Part shown: positions 32,833 through 40,200 of the stretch, one piece after another
Layout: the number at the start of each line of letters is the position of its first letter
How positions within the stretch are numbered: the first letter of the stretch is position 1
Assembly: GCF_000986785.1 (NCBI RefSeq)
Contig: NZ_LAYY01000008.1
Coordinates: forward strand, 1-64,000
DNA: 64,000 nt
Direction of reading: 5' to 3'
DNA from: Mesobacillus campisalis
GTDB lineage: Bacteria > Bacillota > Bacilli > Bacillales > Cytobacillaceae
Notes under the pieces: model-generated
Databases searched by the model: none
What the model was told of the DNA's origin: nothing
What the model saw: only the letters and a program-made list of their open reading frames with translations
Program-made: the position numbers and the translations under genes

Positions 32833-33588
32833 CTATCTTTTTTGCGCCTTGGCAATCTGTTCGGAAAGCTCTTCGCCAAGGGCCTGTTTTTGATGTTCAA
32901 ACAGTTCGGCCAAGCCTGCCTGGGCACCGGCCAGCAGCTCATGAAGCTGATTGTAGGAGAAAGTCGCTTCCTCTCCCGTTCCCTGAAGCTCGACAAATTC
33001 ACCGTTTCCAGTCATGACTACATTCATATCGACATGCGCAGCAGAATCTTCAACATAGTTCAAATCCACTACCACCTGGCCGTCGGCAAGGATCCCAACG
33101 CTGGTGGCTGCCAGGAAGTCGCTGACTGGGAAGCCTTTAAGCTTTTTGGTTTTATACAGTTTGTTCAATGCCTGTGCCATCGCCACATATGCGCCCGTAA
33201 TGGAGGCCGTGCGGGTGCCGCCATCTGCCTGGATCACATCGCAATCAATCCAGATGGTCCTTTCGCCGATCGCATCGAGATTGACGACCGCCCTTAGCGC
33301 CCGGCCGATGAGGCGCTGAATTTCCATTGTCCGTCCGGTTACCTTCCCTTTTGAAGATTCCCGGATGTTGCGCTGTTCGGTTGCCCTTGGAAGCATCGAG
33401 TACTCGGCCGTGATCCATCCCTTCCCCTGGTTACGCATAAAAGGCGGCACCTTGTCTTCAATGCTGGCAGAACAAATCACTTTTGTATCTCCAACCGATA
33501 TAAGGACTGAGCCTTCGGGATGTTTCAAATAATCTGTCTCAATATGTACAGGCCGCAACTGCTGTGGTTCACGTCCATCAAAACGCAT
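32833..33588 (-). CDS. rph: Ribonuclease PH
   Basis: This phosphorolytic 3'-5' exonuclease trims tRNA precursors. The protein has 251 residues, with the N-terminal [36 protein letters not shown]-like catalytic region (about 73-95) and [19 protein letters not shown] (about 113-131). The start is ATG 33588, 7 bases after AAGGAGGG. It is first in an operon with rdgB and ysnB. Confidence 0.96.
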   Translation of the reverse strand: MRFDGREPQQLRPVHIETDYLKHPEGSVLISVGDTKVICSASIEDKVPPFMRNQGKGWITAEYSMLPRATEQRNIRESSKGKVTGRTMEIQRLIGRALRAVVNLDAIGERTIWIDCDVIQADGGTRTASITGAYVAMAQALNKLYKTKKLKGFPVSDFLAATSVGILADGQVVVDLNYVEDSAAHVDMNVVMTGNGEFVELQGTGEEATFSYNQLHELLAGAQAGLAELFEHQKQALGEELSEQIAKAQKR

Positions 33589-33654
33589 AGTATTGCCCTC
33601 CTTGGATAATCTCAGCTGCATTCCTGCTTCATGCTGCAGCTAGAGCTGACAATA

Positions 33655-33684
33655 AAGAAGAGGCAGCAAAATGCCTGCCTCTAC
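33655..33684 (-). terminator. Terminator after gerM
   Basis: AGAGGCAG and CTGCCTCT with a short loop are followed by TCTTTATT on the minus strand. It separates gerM from rph. Confidence 0.75.
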
Positions 33685-33721
33685 TATCTGTCATATACAA
33701 TAGTATAACAAAATTCACCAA

Positions 33722-34801
33722 TTAAAAACTACCTGTGTTTACTTTTTCAGGACGGGTAACCGGCTCCGAAAGCTTCTGGCCGCTCTCTGTCACCAGCTCG
33801 GCTTTCCCGTTAACCGTAACGGCCACACTCTCTACTCCTTTTTGCTCGGTCAGGGACAGCACAAGGGAATTCAGGACATGTTCGGAAACAATTTTTTCTT
33901 CAAAACTTCCGTATATCGCCTCATTGAAATCAAGCGTAACTTTGCCCTCTTCAACCTTTGGATCCTCGTTCAGCTTTACACCTGCCTGGAATTCGGAAAG
34001 AAGCCCTTTGCCATACCCCGGACCAGCTGCAAGGGCAGAGACAATGGATTGGATATCATTGCCGCCATCATTGTCCACTCGCTTCGTAACCGGGACATAG
34101 TAGTAGCTGTCCTCATCACCGCCAAGGTAGTAGACTGTAACAGATTTGGTATTGGAAATATCCACTACACCGTCAAGGTCATGGTTGATGCCTTGGCTCC
34201 TGCTCAGCTCCTCGGCGATTGGTGTGCCGTTTACCGGCATGGCCTTCAGTTCCTCGCCGTTCATCTGCAGCTTCACTTTATCAACCGAATCGAATTGAGT
34301 CAGCGTCCAGGTGACTGCCTGTAGGATTTTCAGCTCATCTTCCTTTTTATAGTTGGCAAATTCCTTCGAGAAGTCGACCGTTGCAACGCCATCTTTGATG
34401 TTGACGCTCATTTGTGTATCAGCGGGCAGCACGGCCCTGAAACCATTAGGCAGCATTTCTGTGACCGGCCCGTTCTCCACAAGATGATCCAGGGCTTGCT
34501 TGGCCACACCTTCGGACTTCGGAAGGCTCATCGTCTGGGAGACCACATATCCGTTTTTATCAATCAGATAAAGCTCCGTTTGAACATTTCCTTCTACAGC
34601 CTCTTCCATTTCCCCGCCCTTTGCCTCTGCTCCGGCGGATTCTTCCACAGTGCCTGCTTCGCTTTCATCGAGATAGGTTGCATCCTGCGGAGGATCGATT
34701 TTCTTTTTTTCTTCCCCGCCGAACAGGCCGCACCCCGAAAGAAATACCGTGGTCGCCAAAGTCGCTGCAGTCACCAAGGTTACTTTTTTATTCTTAGACA
34801 T
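33722..34801 (-). CDS. gerM: Germination/sporulation lipoprotein GerM
   Basis: This 359-residue lipoprotein of sporulating bacilli is needed for normal engulfment/septation and germination in B. subtilis. The signal peptide ends in the lipobox LSGC (C24). An acidic linker follows, then two GerMN (SpoVS-unrelated) domains at about 80-200 and 230-345. Each contains the PLPKSEGVAKQALDHLV-type or DNDGGNDIQSIVSALAAGP-type segment. The start is ATG 34801 after GGAGGG. Confidence 0.93.
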   Translation of the reverse strand: MSKNKKVTLVTAATLATTVFLSGCGLFGGEEKKKIDPPQDATYLDESEAGTVEESAGAEAKGGEMEEAVEGNVQTELYLIDKNGYVVSQTMSLPKSEGVAKQALDHLVENGPVTEMLPNGFRAVLPADTQMSVNIKDGVATVDFSKEFANYKKEDELKILQAVTWTLTQFDSVDKVKLQMNGEELKAMPVNGTPIAEELSRSQGINHDLDGVVDISNTKSVTVYYLGGDEDSYYYVPVTKRVDNDGGNDIQSIVSALAAGPGYGKGLLSEFQAGVKLNEDPKVEEGKVTLDFNEAIYGSFEEKIVSEHVLNSLVLSLTEQKGVESVAVTVNGKAELVTESGQKLSEPVTRPEKVNTGSF

Positions 34802-34904
34802 ACAATCCCTCCAAAGACAGTTTGTACTACCATTTATACGAGCCCTTCCCAAAATTAGACCGCCTCGGGGATTTTTTTTTATGAAAAGGATTGAGTTTGG
34901 GGGA

Positions 34905-34954
34905 TGATTCTAGCGGATGGTTTGAGGGATGATTCTAGCGGATGGTTTGAGGGA
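34905..34954. repeat. 25-bp direct repeat, two copies
   Basis: GATTCTAGCGGATGGTTTGA followed by GGGAT occurs twice back to back, immediately beside the 52-bp array upstream of gerM. It appears to be a separate duplication. Confidence 0.85.
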
Positions 34955-34965
34955 TGGTAGTATTG

Positions 34966-35245
34966 GCGACCACTCTTCTTTTCTTGGGATAGGAACGGGC
35001 TGCAATAGTGCTCCTTGGTGACCATTCTCCTTTTTCTTGCGGCAGAACGGGCTCCAATAGCTCCCTTTGGTGACCATTCTTCCTTCCCTCAAGGCAGAAC
35101 GGGATCCAATAGCCCTCCTTGGTGACCATGCTTCCTCCCCCTTAAGACAGAATGGGCTCCAATCATCCTCCTTGGTGACCATTCCCCCCTTCCCTCGCAG
35201 CAGAACGGGCTTCAATCCCCCTCCCTTGTGACCGCCTCCCAAAAC
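34966..35245. repeat. Second tandem array, five copies of a ~52-bp unit
   Basis: The unit is TAGCTCCCTTTGGTGACCAT, then a C/T-rich stretch, then GGCAGAACGGGCTCCAA. There are five full copies (48, 52, 52, 53 and 52 bp) and a partial copy ending near the racE terminator. TTGGTGACCATTC and AGAACGGG are the conserved blocks, and the C/T-rich middle drifts. The sequence is unrelated to the 10186-10872 array although the period is the same. The changing unit length means it is not coding. Confidence 0.88.
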
Positions 35246-35250
35246 AAACT

Positions 35251-35280
35251 AAAAAAGCCCCCCAAATTGGGGAGCCCTTT
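35251..35280 (-). terminator. Terminator after racE
   Basis: GGGCTCCCC, loop AATTT, GGGGGGCTTTTTT on the minus strand, overlapping the end of the racE stop codon region. Confidence 0.9.
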
Positions 35281-36073
35281 ACAGCTTTACTGTTTTCACG
35301 TTATCAATCCGCTTTTCCAGCCACTGGGAAGCAATGGCGGAAAAGATGGACCTGGAGCCTGTGGTATAAAATTCGTGCACTGGCTCCTCGCTGCTTTCGT
35401 TCAGCATGCCGCTATGGTAAAGGATGGTGCTCACTTCCCGCGCCGTCTCTTCCCCTGAGCTGATCACATTGACGCTCTCACCCATGAATTTCTTGACCAA
35501 GGGTTCAAGGAGAGGATAGTGGGTGCACCCGAGAATCAACGTATCCAGGTCAAGCCCTCTCAAAGGCTCGAGCGTTTCCGCCACGATTTTTTTGGCTACG
35601 GGACCGTCATATTCGCCGCTTTCGACTAATGGAACGAATTTCGGGCATGCCAGGCTGGTGACATTGGTTTTCCGGTTGATCGATTTCAGGGCAAGTTCAT
35701 AGGCCTTGCTCTTTACGGTACCTTCTGTGCCAATGACTCCGATATTGTAGTTATTGGTGATTTTAATAGCGGTGCGTGCGCCAGGATGGATCACTCCGAG
35801 TACCGGAATGGGGAGCTCGGAACGAATTTCCTCAAGGGCAACCGCCGTCGCTGTATTGCAGGCAATTACAAGCATTTTAATCTCTTTTTCAAGTAAAAAA
35901 CGCGTGATTTGCCAGGTGAATACTCTTACTTCTTCTGCTGTTCTCGGTCCGTAGGGACACCGTGCCGTGTCACCCAGATAGACAATCTGTTCATTGGGCA
36001 GCTGCCTCATGACTTCCTTGGCGACCGTTAATCCCCCTACACCCGAATCGATGATGCCAATTGGTTGCTTCAA
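35279..36073 (-). CDS. racE: Glutamate racemase
   Basis: It makes D-glutamate for peptidoglycan. The protein has 264 residues with the two catalytic cysteines in ACNTATA (about 73) and LGCTHYPLL (about 184), and the N-terminal [16 protein letters not shown]. The start was set at TTG 36073, preceded by GAGGCG, because it gives the M(L/K)QPIG N terminus of relatives. A GTG seven codons upstream lies inside the marR gene. The marR-racE arrangement is that of B. subtilis ysmB-racE. Confidence 0.93.
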   Translation of the reverse strand: MKQPIGIIDSGVGGLTVAKEVMRQLPNEQIVYLGDTARCPYGPRTAEEVRVFTWQITRFLLEKEIKMLVIACNTATAVALEEIRSELPIPVLGVIHPGARTAIKITNNYNIGVIGTEGTVKSKAYELALKSINRKTNVTSLACPKFVPLVESGEYDGPVAKKIVAETLEPLRGLDLDTLILGCTHYPLLEPLVKKFMGESVNVISSGEETAREVSTILYHSGMLNESSEEPVHEFYTTGSRSIFSAIASQWLEKRIDNVKTVKL

Positions 36074-36083
36074 AAAACTCGCC

Positions 36084-36530
36084 TCATTCTCCACGCATTT
36101 CTAGATGTAATTTTGCCAGGCTGTCCTTAAGGCCAACGATTTCCCCATCAGAGAAATCCTTTAGTACTTCCTGCAGATAGACTTGCCTTTTCTTGATCAC
36201 TTCGTCAATGATCCGCTCTCCCTCTTCCAAAAGATGGATACGGACAACCCTGCGGTCATTAGGGTCTTTTACCCTCATCACAAGCTTATTCTTTTCCATC
36301 CTATCTACAAGGTCGGTCGTCGTACTGCACGCAAGGAACATCTTGTTTGATAATTCGCCGATGGTCATGTCGCCTTCTTCAAACAGCCACTGGAGGGCCA
36401 CAAACTGTGGCGGGGTGATGGTGTAATTGCTTAAAATCTCCCGCCCTTTTTGCTTGATGATCCCTGAAATATAGCGCAGGTCTTTTTCAATATCGGCAAT
36501 GGTGCTTATTTTAACATCCTCGGAATTCAT
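36084..36530 (-). CDS. MarR-family transcriptional regulator (YsmB-like)
   Basis: This 148-residue winged-helix regulator has an HTH at about residues 58-80 ([26 protein letters not shown]), the wing [16 protein letters not shown] (about 88-103) and flanking dimerisation helices. It lies 10 bp upstream of racE and is probably co-transcribed. The regulated genes are unknown. Confidence 0.9.
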   Translation of the reverse strand: MNSEDVKISTIADIEKDLRYISGIIKQKGREILSNYTITPPQFVALQWLFEEGDMTIGELSNKMFLACSTTTDLVDRMEKNKLVMRVKDPNDRRVVRIHLLEEGERIIDEVIKKRQVYLQEVLKDFSDGEIVGLKDSLAKLHLEMRGE

Positions 36531-36621
36531 TTAGAACACTCCTATATCGTTTAAAAACATACAAATGTTTTTAGGCTATGTATCAGTCACCTTATTTTCT
36601 ATGATTTTTGGAATAATTTCA

Positions 36622-36660
36622 AGAAAGAAATGCAGCCTGCAAACTGCCGGCTGCATCTCT
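36622..36660 (-). terminator. Terminator after gerE
   Basis: GATGCAGCC and GGCTGCAT with a 12-base loop are followed by TTCTTTC on the minus strand. Confidence 0.75.
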
Positions 36661-36708
36661 TCCGCTATTCAATTGATAATCAGCCATCCGCAAGGAGACC
36701 GATTTAAA

Positions 36709-36933
36709 TCAAAGTTCTAGCTCTCCCATGCGAAGGAGCTCTACAACAGCTTGGGAACGCCCCTTTACGCCAAGCTTTTGCATGGCATTGGAAATATGAT
36801 TTCGAACCGTCTTTTCGCTTATAAACAATTCACCAGCGATCTCTTTTGTTGTTTTGTCTTGTACTAACAGTTCGAATACTTCTCTTTCTCGTTTGGTGAG
36901 TAATGGCTTGTGAGTATATTCATTCTCCTTCAA
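36709..36933 (-). CDS. gerE: Spore coat gene regulator GerE
   Basis: This 74-residue LuxR-type DNA-binding protein acts late in the mother cell and modulates sigma-K-dependent spore coat genes. It consists solely of the HTH domain ([39 protein letters not shown]). From residue 9 on it is nearly identical to B. subtilis GerE as I know it. The start is TTG 36933 after AAGGAGGG. It confirms an endospore-forming host. Confidence 0.97.
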   Translation of the reverse strand: MKENEYTHKPLLTKREREVFELLVQDKTTKEIAGELFISEKTVRNHISNAMQKLGVKGRSQAVVELLRMGELEL

Positions 36934-36998
36934 GTATAGTAACCCTCCTTGCCTTCGCCAGTTGTGAACTGCGGGGTGGGTATAAATTTAGTCAACAT

Positions 36999-37025
36999 AT
37001 CTTATGTCAGTTCAGCATATGGAGT
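36999..37025 (-). promoter_or_regulatory. Candidate sigma-K promoter of gerE
   Basis: On the minus strand, AC (37024-37025), 17 bp and CATAAGAT (36999-37006) fit the sigma-K pattern AC-N16/17-CATANNNT. gerE is a known sigma-K target. The motif is short, so chance is possible. Confidence 0.45.
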
Positions 37026-37105
37026 GACTACATTTCCCCAAAGGAGGAACATTTTTGGCAAATATGGGCTTTCCACCTTAAAAAAGGTGATGTTCTCCCC
37101 TCCTT

Positions 37106-37141
37106 GCAAAAAGGCCAGGCATTTTTCCTGCCTGGCCTTCC
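37106..37141 (-). terminator. Terminator after the amylopullulanase gene
   Basis: AAGGCCAGGCA and TGCCTGGCCTT are perfect 11-bp arms followed by TTTGC on the minus strand. Confidence 0.92.
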
Positions 37142-37153
37142 CTGTCCATATTA

Positions 37154-37201
37154 TTTTGATTTGTTCCCGTTTCCAGGACTGTTTCCATTCCAGGGATCAT
37201 T
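37154..37201 (-). pseudogene. Untranslated continuation of the amylopullulanase tail after an in-frame TGA
   Basis: Past the TGA at 37202-37204 the same frame stays open for 16 codons, encoding NDPWNGNSPGNGNKSK, and ends at TAA (37151-37153). This continues the Gly-Asn-Pro repeat of the protein, and the TGA stands where a GGN glycine codon is expected. It probably marks a GGA-to-TGA mutation that shortened the protein by 17 residues. Confidence 0.7.
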
Positions 37202-40200
37202 TCAATTACCTGGATTTTTTCCATTGCCTGGCTTGTTTCCATCCCCAGGATTGTTTCCATTGCCTGGCTTGTTTCCATTCCCAGGGTTATTCCCGTTTCC
37301 TGGTTTATTTCCTTCGCCAGGCGTTTTTTGCTTTTCAGGCTTGAGGTTCAGCACATAGGCAGACAGAGCTGGGATCGTGACTGTATCACCTTTTATCGTT
37401 TCCAGTCCCTCCGTGCCAGCCTCTACTCCGTTCGCTAGCACCTTCCACTTTCCGTTTTCCGGCAGCTTGATCACCACCGGTGTTTTATTGGCGTTATAGG
37501 CAATCGCAAGTTTTCCTTCCTTGCCGCCATTGGCGCTGGCATTGAGCCAGAATGCAACTGCGTTTGCGGGGGCATCAAGGAAAGTCAGGTTGTTCTGGAT
37601 TTCTTCCGCTGTGGTCATCCTGAATGCAGGGTAAGCCTTGCGCAGTTCAATAAGCCCCTTCATATACTCCACCTCGGCGTCAAACTCGGAGCGCCTCTCC
37701 CAGTCCATCTGGTTGACAGAATCAGGAGATTTATAACTGTTATGGTCGCCGCCTTTTGTTCTCATGAATTCCTGGCCCCCATGGATAAAGGAAATGCCTT
37801 GCGATGTCAAAAGGATCGAGCTCGCAAGCTTGTGCATCTTCTTGCGGTCTTCCTCGCTGTCCTGCGGATTGGTCAGCTCAAGTTTATCCCACAAAGTGTG
37901 GTTATCATGTGCTTCCACATAGGTGACAGTCTGTTCAGGATCAACCGAGAAGGTCTTGATATCATCATTGTATGGAATTCCGCCGACAATGCCTTTCTTG
38001 ATCCGCTGTTCCATATTTGCCTTGCCATTGACGAAACCATTGTCCCTGTCATCAAAGACGCTTCCCTTCAGGCCGTCCCTGATATCATCATTGAAATGGG
38101 CTATTCCCGGCATTTTATAGGCATTCTTTTGGTTGGCCTTCTGTTCAGGGTCCAGGTTGGTGGCCAGGTCCCAGCCTTCGCCGATCATGATGATGGAAGG
38201 GTCGATTTCATCGAGTGCCTTTCGCACTTCGTTCATCGTTTCGACATCATGGATGCCCATCAAATCAAAGCGGAAACCATCAATATTGTATTCCTTCGCC
38301 CAGTAGACAACAGAGTCGACAATTAATTTGCGCATCATCTTATGTTCGGATGCGGTATCGTTGCCAACTCCTGTTCCATTGCTCAATGTGCCATCTTCGT
38401 TATACCGGTAATAATAGCCTGGAACAAGCTGGTGAAGGTTCGATTCATACGCGCTGAACATATGGTTGTAGACCACATCCATCACAATGCGGATATCATG
38501 ATCATGGAGTGTCTGGATCATTTGCTTCATTTCGTTAATCCGGACAGCCGGCTCATAAGGATTCGTTGAATAGGAACCTTCTGGTGCATTGTAGTTTTTC
38601 GGGTCGTATCCCCAGTTGTACTGAGGCGTATCAAGCTTTGTCTCATCGACGCTCGCTGTGTTGTAGTCGTACATCGGGATGAACTGCAAGTGGGTGATCC
38701 CAAGGTCCTTGATATGGTCGAGCCCGGTTTTCACCCCGTCCGGCCCAGTTGTCCCAGCTTCGGCTACCCCGAGGAATTTTCCTTTCAGGTGATCAGGCAC
38801 TCCGCTTTCCGGATGGATCGTTAAGTCGCGGACATGCGCTTCGTAAATGATCGCATCTTCCGGATTGCCGAACTTTGGCTTCTTCGTACTCCAATTTTCC
38901 GGGTTGGTCTTGTTCAGGTCCATGACCGCCCCTTTGTCCCCATTTACGGCCACGGCACGCACATATGGATCCACCGCTTCATTCCAGCTGTCGCCAATTT
39001 TAACCTTGTAGGTATAAAGGGTCCCGTTCTGATCGCCTTCAAGTTCAGCGGTCCACGTACCATTTTCGGCACGGGCCATGCTATGTTCAGTCCCGCTGGT
39101 GCTATCCCACTTTTCATACGTAACCAGCTTGGCCTCGCTGGCTGTCGGCGCCCAGAGGCGGAATTTGGTTGACTCTCTGCTGTATGTGTTGCCAAGGTCA
39201 TTCCCATCATAGTAGAACTTCTCTTCGAAAGAGTTGCTGCCGATGACCTTGCCCATTGTTACGGTCGCTTCTCCGTACCCTTTCTTGCTGACTTTATAGA
39301 CCTTTGCCAAGTCCAGTTCGCCTTTGGTTGTGATGATGACTTTGTTGACGACATCTCCGGCATCTTTGACAGCTGCCTCCACTTTTTCAATCTCTGCACC
39401 TGTCAGCTGGATACCCGCATTTTCCTCTTCTGAAAGGGGGAACGGGAAATTGGTCTCAAACGTAATCTTGTTCAGCTCATCAATTGCTGCCTTGGTGATT
39501 CGCGGATCACGGTCCACTTTTGCCGGGTTGTCGAAAATCCTCGCCTGACCCTGGGCAAGCCAGACTTCGGCTTTTCCATCGGCTGAGAACTTGGTGATAA
39601 AACGATCTTCAGCGATATCCTTTTCCGACCAGTCCGATTTTCTGACGATAAATCCGACCTTGGAGGCTCCGCCGAGGTTTTCAAGCTTCAGTGTCCCCTG
39701 CTTTCCATAGGAAGTTGTTTTATCAAGCTTCAAAGCTTGTCCCTCACTTTTGTCGGTCCATACCCAGATATCCCAGTTATCGTAGTTTAAATCATGTCGA
39801 TAGTAGTTAAACTTTACTTCCAGATTGTCATACGTTTTGGCAGGCGTGGTTCCGTCCGGATTTTCGGTATAGACCTTGTCATCGCCAGCTTTTACCCAGA
39901 CTTCATCATTGCCATCCCAGATTCCGTCGATAAAGCGGTCTCCGCCGTCCTTTTCCCAGCTGTCTGTACGGACAATGAATCCAACCCGGTTATGGTCGCC
40001 GTCCAGCTCCAATTCAGCCACTTTTCCAAACTCATCTTCGCCAGTAAAATTGAACACCTGGCCGCTCATGCCATCCGGCCAGACCCACAGGTTCCAATCC
40101 TTGGTGTCCCCTGTCTTTGGCTGGTAATGGATTTTCAGCTTTGTGGTGACCTTTTGCTGATAAAGCTGAACATCGATTTTTCTTTGGTCAAGAGCATCAA

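Noticed and set aside
34910-35242. Repetitive minus-strand frames (MVTKE..WSPFC) upstream of gerM
   Set aside because: They come from the second tandem array; unit lengths of 48-53 bp shift the frame and no start signal exists.
36903-37358. Plus-strand frames with repeated FPLPGLFP-type peptides
   Set aside because: These are antisense translations of the Gly-Asn-Pro tail of the amylopullulanase.
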